DNA from: Armatimonadota bacterium
Lineage (GTDB): Bacteria; Armatimonadota; Fimbriimonadia; Fimbriimonadales; Fimbriimonadaceae
Direction of reading: 5' to 3'
Assembly: GCA_018268395.1 (NCBI GenBank)
Contig: JAFDWQ010000010.1
Span: 124,001-188,000, forward strand
DNA: 64,000 nt
Shown here: piece after piece, positions 18,055-26,921 of the stretch
Layout: every line of letters begins with the position of its first letter
Position numbering within the stretch: the stretch's first letter is position 1
Notes under the pieces: model-generated
The model's database searches: none
Told to the model about the DNA's origin: nothing
Seen by the model: only the letters and a program-made list of their open reading frames with translations
Position numbers and translations under genes: made by a program

Positions 18055-19506
18055 ATGTCCCATCGCGACGGTGAGAGGATCTTCGGGATCGAGACCGAGT
18101 TCGGCACACTCGTCGAGACGGACTGGGGCGATCCGGAGGCGGCGGTCGAGGCCGTCAAAGACCACGTCTTTTACGAACTGAAGCTCGGAGCGATCGACCG
18201 TCACGCTCGGGACGAAGTGTTCGAGCCTGCAGAGTCCGGAGGGTTCCTCATGAACGGAGGAAGGCTTTACATCGACGCGGTCGGTTCACACCTCGAGTAC
18301 GCCACTGCCGAGTGCCGAAAGGTCAGGGACCTGGTGGCCAACGACCGGGCCGGACAGCGGACGATCGTCCGAGCGTTGAGGGAAACGGGACTGTCCGACG
18401 TCGTTTCCGTCTACAACAATAGTGTCGACCATTTCGGTGGTCACACGTTCGGGTGCCACGAGAACTATCTCGTCCGGATGGGCGAGGACTTTTTCAGCCA
18501 CAGGGCGCAACTCCTTTACGCGTTCTTGGTCACGCGCCAGATCTATGCGGGCGTCGGCCGCGTCGGCGGACACTTCTTGGCCGCAGGCGGTCGTCCCCAC
18601 GCATCGGAGGTGGCGCAAAACCCCATCGACTTCATTTGGGTCTCTCAGGTCTATAACGTCTATCCCGATCCAGACGTCCGGTTCCAGTTGAGCCAGCGGG
18701 CCGACCATATCCTCAAGACCATCGCGAGCCGCGTCCGGTTCAACCGGGCGATCATCAACCCCAAGTGGGAGCACTTCTACGCCCATGAAGGGATGCACCG
18801 GTTACACGTGTTGTTCGGCGAGTCGAACCAGTGCGAATACGCGTTCGCGTTGAAGGTCGGGGCGACGAGCCTCGTGCTGCGTCTGATCGAAGACGCGGCG
18901 GTGCCCGAAGACCTTCAACTGGCCGAGCCATTGATCGCTCTCCGAGACGTGAGCCGCGATCCCGATTACAAGTGGACCGTAACGATGGCGGACGGGAGCC
19001 TTTCGACCGCGGTCGAGGTCCAGCGGAGGTATCTGGAACTCGCCGAGCGGTACCGCGACTTCGACTCGGACACGGACTGGACTCTGGACAACTGGGCTCG
19101 AACGTTGGACAGCTTGGCGAGCGATCCCTTGTCGCTGGCCGACCGTCTCGACTGGGTCAACAAGCTGAAGGTCGTCGAAGCGTACAGGGAGGACGCGGGT
19201 CTGGCGTGGGACGACGACTCGCTCCACAGCGTGGACCTTGAGTACCACAACATCGACCCCTCTCGCGGCTTGTTCTATGCGACGGACACCGTGAAGGTCG
19301 TTTCGGAGCCGGACATCGTCGAGGCCCAGACCGAGCCGCCGCAGGACACACGGGCCAAAGGCAGGTCGGAGCGCCTTAAAGAAGTGTTGCGGCGCGCGAA
19401 CGCGCGGCCTTACGTCTTCGACTGGAGCGGCGTCGCTCTCGACCGAAACGCCTACATCGAAATGCCGGATCCGTTCGAAACGTACTCTTCTGCCGATCAA
19501 AAATGA
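18055..19506 (+). CDS. pafA: Pup-protein ligase (PafA/Dop family)
   Basis: 483 aa, glutamine-synthetase-like fold. It opens with RIFGIETEFG (ATP-site glutamates) and carries LYIDAVGSHLEYATAEC with Asp74 at the position of the PafA catalytic Asp. It also has NNSVDHFGGHTFGCHENYL and ends in the PafA-type C-terminal domain with a late DPFETY. The pattern fits the ligase PafA better than the deamidase Dop, whose motif reads HAHPEY at this place. The enzyme would attach a Pup or UBact-type tag to lysines for proteasomal or other degradation. No pup, dop, mpa or proteasome gene is in the window. Confidence 0.85.
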   Translation: MSHRDGERIFGIETEFGTLVETDWGDPEAAVEAVKDHVFYELKLGAIDRHARDEVFEPAESGGFLMNGGRLYIDAVGSHLEYATAECRKVRDLVANDRAGQRTIVRALRETGLSDVVSVYNNSVDHFGGHTFGCHENYLVRMGEDFFSHRAQLLYAFLVTRQIYAGVGRVGGHFLAAGGRPHASEVAQNPIDFIWVSQVYNVYPDPDVRFQLSQRADHILKTIASRVRFNRAIINPKWEHFYAHEGMHRLHVLFGESNQCEYAFALKVGATSLVLRLIEDAAVPEDLQLAEPLIALRDVSRDPDYKWTVTMADGSLSTAVEVQRRYLELAERYRDFDSDTDWTLDNWARTLDSLASDPLSLADRLDWVNKLKVVEAYREDAGLAWDDDSLHSVDLEYHNIDPSRGLFYATDTVKVVSEPDIVEAQTEPPQDTRAKGRSERLKEVLRRANARPYVFDWSGVALDRNAYIEMPDPFETYSSADQK

Positions 19507-19508
19507 CG

Positions 19509-19539
19509 CGGCGCCCCTGTCCGAAGGACAGGGGCGCCG
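19509..19539. terminator. 14-bp perfect hairpin between pafA and the kelch gene
   Basis: Arms 19509-19522 and 19526-19539 with a GAA loop. It lies 2 nt after the pafA stop and before the stop of the convergent gene. No U-tract on either side. Probably a bidirectional terminator or 3'-end stabiliser. Confidence 0.6.
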
Positions 19540-19564
19540 TAGTCGACCGTGTGACGAGCGCGGG

Positions 19565-21475
19565 TCAGCGGACCAGGAAGTGGACCTGGTCGAACCGTGC
19601 CTGCCATGCGGCGATCGCGACCGGGCCTGTTTTGTTGAACGAGATCTTGGCCGTAATGTTGCCGTTGGCATCGACGTAGTCGGACGCGTTCGTCGTGACC
19701 GTATCGAGCGACGTGGAGTCGGTCTGGGTCGCAGCGCCGTTTCCGATCAGGTCGTACTGCCCCGTGTTCTTATTGAGCAGATAGACGTAGCGTCCGAGGT
19801 TCGCCGAGTTGACGGCGGTCTCCGCGCTGACGCTGATCGCGGTCGGGTTGGAGACCGTCGACGCGGCGACGAACTTGACTTGGATCGGCGCCTCGCTGGC
19901 GTTGGCGACGACGCCCTTTTGGACGCGCAGGTAGCTGTCGTCGGAGAAGTGGACGTCGCTCAGGACGCCGCTGATCAGCGAGCCGCGGATGATGTTGAAC
20001 GCGGCGATCCGAAGGGAGTCGTTGACCCCGATCTTGACAGGCAAGGACGGGATCCCGACGGCGACGGCTTCGAGCTCGTAGGCGCCCGTCGCGGTCGCAT
20101 TGTTCAGGATGAAGTTCGTCGAAACGGGCGTCGCACCGGTTTGCACTCCCATCGTGCTGTGGTCGAACGTGCGTGCGTACCAGACCCGTCCGTCGTTGGC
20201 GTTCTTGACGCGCACGAGAGGATAGTTCTGGGCCGGATAGGCTTCGTCACCGTAGCTCGCACCGTTGGACACGCCGTTGAGCTGCGTCCCGTTCAGGACG
20301 TAGTTGACGCCGCGCTCGAGTTCGGTCGGGACCGACGTGATGGTGGGTCGCCATGCGTTCTGGAACGTGGAGCCGTTCGTGTACAGGTACATGCCCGGGA
20401 TGCCCTGGCACCAGGCGAGCTCGCCCGTCGGAACGACCAAGAGGTGCCCCTTATACGGAACCGTGCCGCTCGAGTTCGGGGCCGACGTCACCTGGGTGGT
20501 CGTGTTGTTGGCCATGCTGTACTCGAAGAAGTACGTGGGCGTTTCGAACGTGCCGCCTCCTGAAGTGACCGGACCCGTGACGTACAGGACGTCGCCGTTC
20601 GGAAGCATGGCGGCAGGGGCGTCTTCGGCCCCGATCGTCCGACCGCCGATGTTTGGATTGGTCGGTCCCGCCGTCCACGTTCCGGCGCTTCCGTCGTTGG
20701 CGCCCTGGGTGTACAGGTTGGTCTTGTTCGTCCCACCGACGCAGAAGGTCTTGCCGTTCGGCATCAGGATGGCCGGCCCGGTTTCGAACGAACTCGGAAG
20801 GACCATGTCGCCAGGCGTGTTGCCCGTGTTGATCCATGTGTTGCTCGACGGGCGGTATTTAGCCGAGCCGGGGTGCCCGACGCAGTGCCACTTGAGGACG
20901 GTGCCTTCGGGCAGGGTGATCCAGGTCTCCTCGGTGAGCTGGGCGTTGGGGGCGTTGGCCGTCGGCGTCCAGGTCATGCTCGCCGGATTCAAGACGGCGG
21001 TGCGATTGTCAAAGATGTTGGCAAGGAAGAACTTACCGTCCGGGAGCATCGAACAAGGGGCGTCACCGATGTTGCTCCAACCTGCGGGCGGCGCGATCTC
21101 CGTCCAGACGTTGGTCATCGGGTTGTAGTACTCGGTCTTGTTCGTCCAGTTGCCGGCGTTGCTGTACTCGCCTCCGGAGACGATGACCCGGCCGTCGGCT
21201 AAAACGGCGCAAGCGTAGTAGAGGCGCGTCCAGTGCATGTTGGCGACCTGCGTGAACGTGCCGTTCTTGAAGCTACCGAACTGGTCTGGTTTCCAGAGGT
21301 ACCAGCCGGTCGTGAACTCGTTGTGGACCAGGATGTTGCCGTCGAGCAACTGGAACATGGTGCTGGGGTTGAACGTCGGCGGGTTCGTCACCGGCGTCCA
21401 CGTTCCGGCCTGGGCAAAGGCGGTCGTGGCGAGTGCTACGGCCAAAAGGGATTTCAAGCGCTTCTTGGAACTCAT
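19565..21475 (-). CDS. Secreted kelch-repeat (galactose-oxidase-like propeller) protein with C-terminal module
   Basis: 636 aa from ATG 21475 (MSSKKRLKSLLAVALATTAFAQA, a clear Sec signal peptide). GGAG lies about 10 nt upstream. Residues about 25-420 repeat kelch-type strands (ADGRVIVSGGEYSNAGN, MLPNGKTFCVGGTNKTNL, MLPNGDVLYVTGPVTSG), like galactose-oxidase-type propellers. The last about 120 residues (LRVQKGVVANASEAPIQVKF to AAWQARFDQVHFLV) match the C-terminus of the propeller protein at 42993-44297. Extracellular and probably carbohydrate- or surface-related. No oxidase active-site residues were identified. Confidence 0.8.
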   Translation of the reverse strand: MSSKKRLKSLLAVALATTAFAQAGTWTPVTNPPTFNPSTMFQLLDGNILVHNEFTTGWYLWKPDQFGSFKNGTFTQVANMHWTRLYYACAVLADGRVIVSGGEYSNAGNWTNKTEYYNPMTNVWTEIAPPAGWSNIGDAPCSMLPDGKFFLANIFDNRTAVLNPASMTWTPTANAPNAQLTEETWITLPEGTVLKWHCVGHPGSAKYRPSSNTWINTGNTPGDMVLPSSFETGPAILMPNGKTFCVGGTNKTNLYTQGANDGSAGTWTAGPTNPNIGGRTIGAEDAPAAMLPNGDVLYVTGPVTSGGGTFETPTYFFEYSMANNTTTQVTSAPNSSGTVPYKGHLLVVPTGELAWCQGIPGMYLYTNGSTFQNAWRPTITSVPTELERGVNYVLNGTQLNGVSNGASYGDEAYPAQNYPLVRVKNANDGRVWYARTFDHSTMGVQTGATPVSTNFILNNATATGAYELEAVAVGIPSLPVKIGVNDSLRIAAFNIIRGSLISGVLSDVHFSDDSYLRVQKGVVANASEAPIQVKFVAASTVSNPTAISVSAETAVNSANLGRYVYLLNKNTGQYDLIGNGAATQTDSTSLDTVTTNASDYVDANGNITAKISFNKTGPVAIAAWQARFDQVHFLVR

Positions 21476-21518
21476 GGGGCTACTCCACTCCTGCAGCCGC
21501 ACAATACGGCTTCGGAAC

Positions 21519-21545
21519 ATTCTATACGAAGGCCTCAGGCTCTTA
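21519..21545 (-). promoter_or_regulatory. Promoter of the kelch gene
   Basis: On the minus strand TTAAGA (-35-like, about 21545-21540) is followed after 16 nt by TAGAAT (21524-21519). The ATG is 43 nt further on, with a GGAG ribosome site. Confidence 0.45.
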
Positions 21546-21621
21546 AGCCGGTAATCGTACGAACGAAGTCCGTTCGCCTAGAGTCTTGGCAAAATCTAAT
21601 GTCTTGAGTCGTCGGGGGAGT

Positions 21622-22575
21622 TCAAGGCGCGCTCATTGCGAGTCGGACAAGGTCACGTGACGGTCGGAACTCGACCTTTTCTTTGACGGTTTCGACGATT
21701 TCGACCTGAGCCTCGGGGCTGGCTTCCAATAGCGCTCCGAGGATCTCTTCGACCAGGGTCTCCGGAGTCGAAGCGCCACTCGTCACGCCGATCGTCCGGT
21801 GCTCGAGGGCCCAAGAAGGGTCCAATTCGTCCGGCGACATGATCAGGACGGCCGGCGTCCCGCACGATTCCGCGACTTCGCGGAGCCGGTTGGAGTTCGA
21901 GGACGTCGGCGAACCGACGACGACGACCCGGTCGGCGCGTTGGGCCAGCTCTTGGACGGCGGCCTGGCGGTTGGTCGTCGCGTAACAGATGTCTTCCTTG
22001 GCGGGCTTCTCGATATGGGGGAACCGTCTGTGGAGCACATCGAGGATGGCCTGGACTTCGGAAACGCTGAGCGTCGTCTGGGTGACGACGGCCAGTCGGT
22101 CGTGCGCAGGTAAGACGAGGGCTTCGGCCTCTTGGGGCGTCTGGACCAGGATCATCCGGTCGGGGGCCTCGCCCATCGTGCCTTCGGCCTCGACGTGTCC
22201 GGCATGTCCGATGTAGACCATGAGGTAGCCCTTTTCTCCATAGCGGCGGGCTTCGTTGTGGACTTTCGTGACGAGGGGGCAGGTCGCGTCGATGACTTGG
22301 AGCCCCTTGACCTGGGCTTGTCGCCTCACTTCGGGGGACACGCCATGGGCGGAGAAGACGACGACCGAGCCGTCGGGGATTTCGGCGACGTCTTCGACGA
22401 AGACGACCCCGCGGCGCTCCAGGCTCTTGACGACCCACTCGTTGTGGACGATGGCGTGGCGGACGTAAAGCGGCGTGCCGTGCGCCTTCAGGGCGAGTTC
22501 GACCACTTCGATCGCGTAGGCGACCCCGGCGCAAAACCCGCGGGGGGCGGCGAGAAGGATGGTTTCAAGGGGCAT
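21622..22575 (-). CDS. ispH: 4-hydroxy-3-methylbut-2-enyl diphosphate reductase
   Basis: 317 aa. It catalyses the last step of the MEP isoprenoid pathway, reducing HMBPP to IPP and DMAPP with a [4Fe-4S] cluster. The three cluster cysteines are in PRGFCAGV, DATCPLV and DICYATTNR. The substrate-binding HGVSPEVR and GHVEAEGTMGE with the catalytic Glu are present. Its ATG lies inside the end of folB (11-nt overlap), so the pair is co-transcribed. Confidence 0.95.
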   Translation of the reverse strand: MPLETILLAAPRGFCAGVAYAIEVVELALKAHGTPLYVRHAIVHNEWVVKSLERRGVVFVEDVAEIPDGSVVVFSAHGVSPEVRRQAQVKGLQVIDATCPLVTKVHNEARRYGEKGYLMVYIGHAGHVEAEGTMGEAPDRMILVQTPQEAEALVLPAHDRLAVVTQTTLSVSEVQAILDVLHRRFPHIEKPAKEDICYATTNRQAAVQELAQRADRVVVVGSPTSSNSNRLREVAESCGTPAVLIMSPDELDPSWALEHRTIGVTSGASTPETLVEEILGALLEASPEAQVEIVETVKEKVEFRPSRDLVRLAMSAP

Positions 22576-22930
22576 GGCGCTCGACGGTCATTGTGACGCC
22601 GACCGAGTCGACGACGACGGGCGCGGGGGGCAAAGGCTTCATCGTTCGGACTTCGACCTTCCGGACCAATGGAAAGTCCGCGAGGACGCGGTCGGCGATG
22701 GCCCGGGACAGGGCTTCCAGGGTCCGGTACTTCCTTTCCGAGGACGCGTCGAGGGCGGTCTGCGCGAGGCGGATGTAATCGACGGTATCGCGGACGTGGT
22801 CGGTCGTCGGGGCCTCGCCTTCGGCCCAGACCGTGAGGTCGAGGGTCAGTCTGTGCCCCAACTCCTGTTCGTTCTCGGAAACGCCGTGATATCCGTAGGC
22901 GTGAAGGCCTCTGACGACCACTTCGTACAC
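22565..22930 (-). CDS. folB: Dihydroneopterin aldolase
   Basis: 121 aa, the usual FolB length. The motif VVVRGLHAYGYHGVSENEQELGH holds the conserved Tyr/His-Gly and Glu of the pterin site, and the late VRKVEVRTMKPLPP ends the tunnelling fold. It works in folate synthesis, cleaving dihydroneopterin to hydroxymethyl-dihydropterin. The start is GTG 22930, and CATAAT ends 6 nt before it. Confidence 0.9.
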   Translation of the reverse strand: MYEVVVRGLHAYGYHGVSENEQELGHRLTLDLTVWAEGEAPTTDHVRDTVDYIRLAQTALDASSERKYRTLEALSRAIADRVLADFPLVRKVEVRTMKPLPPAPVVVDSVGVTMTVERHAP

Positions 22931-22936
22931 TGTGCG

Positions 22937-22942
22937 ATTATG
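22937..22942 (-). promoter_or_regulatory. -10-like CATAAT of folB-ispH (leaderless type)
   Basis: Ends 6 nt before GTG 22930. No Shine-Dalgarno in the gap. Confidence 0.5.
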
Positions 22943-23009
22943 GCCCCCGAAGGCCCGCCGTTCGAGGCTGCGTTAGGCCGGAACCGATCCTAGGAACCTT
23001 CGCAGGCTG

Positions 23010-23018
23010 TGATATAAT
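23010..23018 (+). promoter_or_regulatory. Extended -10 promoter of nusA-ylxR
   Basis: TGATATAAT: consensus TATAAT with an upstream TG, the extended -10 form that does not need a strong -35. It is the best promoter match in the window. It predicts a leader of about 80-85 nt before the nusA ATG. Confidence 0.7.
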
Positions 23019-23042
23019 CGGGACAACAACTGGCCACCTTTC

Positions 23043-23082
23043 GAGAAACCGAGGCGTGCCGCACGGCAGCCTCGGTTTCTTG
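23043..23082 (+). promoter_or_regulatory. Hairpin in the nusA leader, candidate attenuator
   Basis: Stem of at least 12 bp (23044-23055 with 23069-23080). The 13-nt loop itself pairs as TGCC/GGCA, giving nearly continuous helix. It is followed by TTGCC rather than a run of T. It sits between the promoter and ATG 23108, an arrangement that could let NusA control its own synthesis. Confidence 0.5.
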
Positions 23083-23107
23083 CCAAAAAGGGGTCACGGA
23101 GGAAGCG

Positions 23108-24199
23108 ATGGACATTCTGAACGAACTGAAACAGATCGCGACGGAGCGAGAGATCCCACTCGAAGAGCTCAAGGTCGAACTGGAGCAGGCACTGGCCGTC
23201 GCCTATAAGAAGTTCAAAGCGAGCAGCGGCGACGCGATCGTGCGTCTGGACGCGACGAAGAAGAGCGGGGCGGTCGTCGAGAAAGAGGTCGTGGGAGAGG
23301 TCCTCGATTTTGCGACGCAGATCGGCGTGGACGCGGCGAGACGGAACAATCCGGACGCCCAGGTCGGCGATTTCGTCGCGATCGAGATCGATCCGAACAC
23401 GTTCGGCCGTATCGCAGCCCAGACGTTCAAGCAGGTCCTCCAACAGAAGTTGCGCGAGGTCGAACTGCGCCGGGTCCACGAGCAGTTCAGCGACCAGATC
23501 GGCGAGGTCGTGAGCGGTCTTGTGGCCCGACGAGAGGAGTCGAACGTGATGATCCAAGTGAACCGTCACGAAGTCGAACTGCCGAAAAGGGAGCAAGTCC
23601 CGACGGACGACTATCGTCCGAACGAGCGCATCAAAGTCTATGTCCTGAAGATCGACGAAGGCTTCCGCGGGTTCAAGATCATCGTGAGCCGGTCCCATCC
23701 GAACCTGCTCCGTAAACTTGTCGAGCTCGAGGTTCCCGAGGTTTCAGAGGGCATCGTCGAGATCATGAGCGTCGCCCGAGAACCGGGTCAACGGTCAAAG
23801 GTCGCGGTGCTGAGCCACGACGAGCGCATCGACGCGGTCGGCGCCTGTGTCGGGCAGCGGGGCGCGCGCATCCAGGCGATCATGGACGAACTGCGGCCCG
23901 AAAAGGTCGACGTCGTGCCGTTCAGTGCGGACGCGAAGACGTTCATCATGAACGCACTCAGTCCTGCGAAAGTGAATTCGATCAGGATGGACATGGAGAA
24001 CCGGAGCGCCTATGTGATCGTTCCGGACACCCAGCTCTCGCTTGCGATCGGCCGTGGGGGCCAAAACGTCCGCCTGGCTGCCCGGTTGACGGAATGGAAG
24101 ATCGACATCCGATCTGAGGCCCAGGCGGCCGACGAAGCCCGAGAGGCGCGGCAGGCGAAACCCGAAGCCGCCGTCCCCGTCGATGCGAAGCCAGAGTGA
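23108..24199 (+). CDS. nusA: Transcription termination/antitermination factor NusA
   Basis: 363 aa. The N-terminal RNA-polymerase-binding domain (MDILNELKQIATEREIPLEE) is followed by an S1 domain (about 130-200) and two KH domains (AVGACVGQRGARIQAIMDEL; LAIGRGGQNVRLAARLTEWK). It lacks the C-terminal acidic repeats of E. coli NusA, as in most non-proteobacteria. The usual upstream rimP and downstream infB are absent. Only ylxR follows, with a 17-nt overlap. It has its own extended -10 promoter and a hairpin-bearing leader. Confidence 0.93.
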   Translation: MDILNELKQIATEREIPLEELKVELEQALAVAYKKFKASSGDAIVRLDATKKSGAVVEKEVVGEVLDFATQIGVDAARRNNPDAQVGDFVAIEIDPNTFGRIAAQTFKQVLQQKLREVELRRVHEQFSDQIGEVVSGLVARREESNVMIQVNRHEVELPKREQVPTDDYRPNERIKVYVLKIDEGFRGFKIIVSRSHPNLLRKLVELEVPEVSEGIVEIMSVAREPGQRSKVAVLSHDERIDAVGACVGQRGARIQAIMDELRPEKVDVVPFSADAKTFIMNALSPAKVNSIRMDMENRSAYVIVPDTQLSLAIGRGGQNVRLAARLTEWKIDIRSEAQAADEAREARQAKPEAAVPVDAKPE

Positions 24200-24443
24200 G
24201 CCGGTACGGACCTGCATCGTGTGCCGGGCGCGACGTCCGGCCGCGGGACTGACGCGCGTCAAGTTTGAGGTCGGTTGGGTGGTGGACGGCCCTGCGAAGG
24301 GTCGGGGCGCTTACTGTTGTCCCGCACCCGCGTGTCTTGAAGGCGTGACGAAGAAGGGACGGTTGGCGCGGGCCTTGAAGCGGAACTTCAGTGACGCGGA
24401 ACTCGCCACCTTGGCCGAGGCCCTCGGCTCCGGACCGGAGTGA
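24183..24443 (+). CDS. ylxR: YlxR-family RNA-binding protein
   Basis: 86 aa. The YlxR (DUF448) signature is present: RTCIVCRARRPAAGLTRV near the start, RGAYCCPAPACLEGVTKKGRL and RALKRNF. The cysteines could bind a metal. Family members bind RNA and, in Bacillus, affect many genes. It overlaps the end of nusA. The last codons and the TGA form one arm and the loop of a 12-bp hairpin. Confidence 0.85.
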   Translation: MRSQSEPVRTCIVCRARRPAAGLTRVKFEVGWVVDGPAKGRGAYCCPAPACLEGVTKKGRLARALKRNFSDAELATLAEALGSGPE

Positions 24444-24455
24444 CCGGTCCGGAGC
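24427..24455. terminator. 12-bp perfect hairpin whose loop contains the ylxR stop codon
   Basis: Arms 24427-24438 and 24444-24455, loop AGTGA (24439-24443, including the TGA). It separates ylxR from the convergent gene ending at 24466. No U-tract. Confidence 0.55.
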
Positions 24456-24465
24456 GGGCCCGGGT

Positions 24466-26283
24466 TCACTTCTTGATGAACTTCTTCTTCGTCTTGTCGA
24501 AGCCCTGTTCGACCTTCTTGTGGTCGTAGTGCCACACGGGCGAACCGGAGCGCTGGTAGAAACACACGTAGCTGGACAGTAGCGAAGCGAGCATCCTTCG
24601 CGACGTCCGCCGGACGACGTTCACTTCCCACAGGATCGTGAGGAAGTCGGCGCCCTTCGGCCAGTGCGTCATGACTTCGCGCAGGACGTCGAACGTCGAC
24701 ATTTCCTCGGCGCGTCCCGCGATCTCACGGAGCTCTTCCATTCGCTGGCTGCTGACGTAGACGACCGGGTCGGTCTGATCGAGCCATGTGAACTCGAAGA
24801 CGTTCGGTTTGCCTGTTTTGGTCAGGCTGAAAACGGCCCCTGACTCGACGGGCTGGTCGAGCCACCAGTCGAAGAAGCCGAACATGAGCCGGATCTCGTT
24901 GTTGACCCACACCTGGAGCTCACGCCCCTCACGGTCGATGAACAGGACTTCCTGGATGCGCGGGTCCGGATCGAACCAGCCGCTCGGGAACTGGGAGAGC
25001 GGGAACGTGCCGAGTTCGCGGTGCACGGGCTTGAGGACGAGCCGGACGGTGTCCATTTCGACCTTCGGCGCGGGAAGGACGTCCTCGTCGTTGACGTCCA
25101 TCGCGAGCGGGTGCACGATGAGTTTCCGCAGCGAACTCGAGAGGCCTTCGTCGGTGAGTTCGACGTCGACGGGGTCTCCGTCCTCTTGAAGGAACTGCGT
25201 CTGTTCGAACAGGAACGGTTCGGGCAACGCTTCGATGAAGTCCGGGGCGCTTTTCGGCTGCCGGAACCGGTCGCCGCCGACCCACCACACGCGAGGGTCG
25301 ACCTTGAGCGCGGACATCATGTTGCGCAAGTCGTCGGGGAACGTCTTGACGGTCGGCGTGACCTCGAACATCGATTCCAGCAGCGAGATCGCGGTCGACG
25401 TCCCGTCGAACCCGGCGATCTTTTCGACGACGCCTTCGATGTCGGACTTCTTGAGTTCGAGCGGGGCGGCGTCTTCGACTTCGATGGTCGGGCTGACCTT
25501 ATCGGACAGCTTGACGGCGGCGCTGACCCACTTCTTGGCTTCGCTCTCCGGATGAAGCGTGCCGTCCGAAGCATAGATGAAGCCGGGGATGCTAAGAAGT
25601 TCGGAGTTAAAAGCGCGCCAATCGTACAGCAGGTGCGAGCGCGGGTCTTGCGGGTTCAAAGCGCGCCAAGCGGCGGCACCGAGGGCCTTGGCCCCGACAG
25701 GCGCGGCCTTCTCCAGGGCCAGCAAGATCGCGTCGTTCTGCGTCCAATCGAAGTCGCCCAGTTTCTTTTCGGCGGCTTCGACCTCTTCGAGGGTGATCTT
25801 GTTCAGTCGGAGCGCCCGATCGACGTCTTCGTCATAGGCGGCGAAGACCATGCCCGCCAAGGCGACACGGTCGTCGAGGATCTGGAAGACGTCCTGCTCG
25901 GACTGGACGATGCGGCGGACAGCGGTCTCAACGTCGTCGACGGGCTTAGACTTAGAGCGCGAGAGCTCGCGGACGAGAAGTTCGAACGGGATCGGACCCC
26001 CGAAGCGGTCGACGACGACCTTCAGGGCTTCGTGGAGGGAACGGCCCTCGCCCTCGAGACGTGCAGCCGGGATCCAGCGGCGCTCGACGTAGGCGAACAT
26101 GACCGGGTTCGACGCAAGGAGCGAGCGGACGGCGGAAAGTCCGAGACCGTCTTGCTGGAGGAGGTCGGCCAGTTCGCTCGGCTTCACGACCTCGTACAAT
26201 TCTGTGAGCTTCTGGAGGATCAGGCGGTCGGCGTATCCGCGCGCGACGCTTTCTTCGGGTTTGAGTTCGTATGCTTTTGCCAA
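24466..26283 (-). CDS. Large unknown protein with helix-turn-helix-like N-terminus
   Basis: 605 aa, no signal peptide, no membrane span. The start is TTG 26283, supported by a strong GGGGAGGGA site. Residues about 10-170 contain repeated helical segments (LYEVVKPSELADLLQQDGLG, VVDRFGGPIPFELLVRELSR) that look like winged-helix or HARE-HTH units. The middle and C-terminus are alpha/beta and end in a basic tail (FDKTKKKFIKK). I do not recognise the family. Probably nucleic-acid associated. This is inference. Confidence 0.6.
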   Translation of the reverse strand: MAKAYELKPEESVARGYADRLILQKLTELYEVVKPSELADLLQQDGLGLSAVRSLLASNPVMFAYVERRWIPAARLEGEGRSLHEALKVVVDRFGGPIPFELLVRELSRSKSKPVDDVETAVRRIVQSEQDVFQILDDRVALAGMVFAAYDEDVDRALRLNKITLEEVEAAEKKLGDFDWTQNDAILLALEKAAPVGAKALGAAAWRALNPQDPRSHLLYDWRAFNSELLSIPGFIYASDGTLHPESEAKKWVSAAVKLSDKVSPTIEVEDAAPLELKKSDIEGVVEKIAGFDGTSTAISLLESMFEVTPTVKTFPDDLRNMMSALKVDPRVWWVGGDRFRQPKSAPDFIEALPEPFLFEQTQFLQEDGDPVDVELTDEGLSSSLRKLIVHPLAMDVNDEDVLPAPKVEMDTVRLVLKPVHRELGTFPLSQFPSGWFDPDPRIQEVLFIDREGRELQVWVNNEIRLMFGFFDWWLDQPVESGAVFSLTKTGKPNVFEFTWLDQTDPVVYVSSQRMEELREIAGRAEEMSTFDVLREVMTHWPKGADFLTILWEVNVVRRTSRRMLASLLSSYVCFYQRSGSPVWHYDHKKVEQGFDKTKKKFIKK

Positions 26284-26349
26284 GGCAAAATCCCTCCCCG
26301 TATGGGATTCGGGGCGAACGTTCAGTCTAGCATACGCGGCCGGGGGTCG

Positions 26350-26832
26350 CTAGACCTTGTTTTTCGGCCGAACGTCTCCAACGATCTGGCGGACGCGACG
26401 ATAGAACCGCACCCAGCTCAAAAGGGTCTCGTCATCGATGGAAGGTGCTTCGATCGTCGACAGTGAGCGATGGGCCGTCCACTGTGCCTGGTCGGCGAAG
26501 GGCCAAAACGGCTGCGGGATCTGCCGATGGAAAAGTCTGAAGAACACCGGAACCCTCCACTTCGGCGCTTCGTCCAGTCCTGACCTGAGGAAGGCGGCAT
26601 ACCTTCTTAAAAGTGCGTTCGTGCCAGGAGTCGGAGGATGGCTCTTGAAGTCATCGTAACAGCACCAGACAGCATTCGCGACCTCGAATGTTTCGTCCGA
26701 CCCGAAGTGCTCCCAGACCGTGTCGTCCAATTCTAAGTTGTCGATCTCCCCTCTCGACCATGCCTCGATCCTGTCGGCCAAGTGTTCCCGCGACTGGGTC
26801 GACGTAGCCTTCTCGGACGCGCCCCCGCACAT
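26350..26832 (-). CDS. Hypothetical protein
   Basis: 160 aa, acidic N-terminal half and aromatic-rich C-terminus (HRQIPQPFWPFADQ). No recognised family. The layout (REHLADRIEAWSRGEIDNLELDDTVWEHFG) is typical of small soluble helical proteins. CATACT (26845-26840) ends 7 nt before the ATG. It lies at the edge of the AT-richer island but has host-like codon use. Confidence 0.5.
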   Translation of the reverse strand: MCGGASEKATSTQSREHLADRIEAWSRGEIDNLELDDTVWEHFGSDETFEVANAVWCCYDDFKSHPPTPGTNALLRRYAAFLRSGLDEAPKWRVPVFFRLFHRQIPQPFWPFADQAQWTAHRSLSTIEAPSIDDETLLSWVRFYRRVRQIVGDVRPKNKV

Positions 26833-26921
26833 GGTTGACAGTATGCAGCCTGAGGCAACGCGCCTGTACCGAGCGTCGTCCCTTCAGTGTGCGTCCGGAT
26901 GTGTGGCCGGGGTGATGTCTC

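Noticed and set aside
22559-22993. Plus-strand 144-aa frame over folB
   Set aside because: Shadow of FolB. No start signal or family match.
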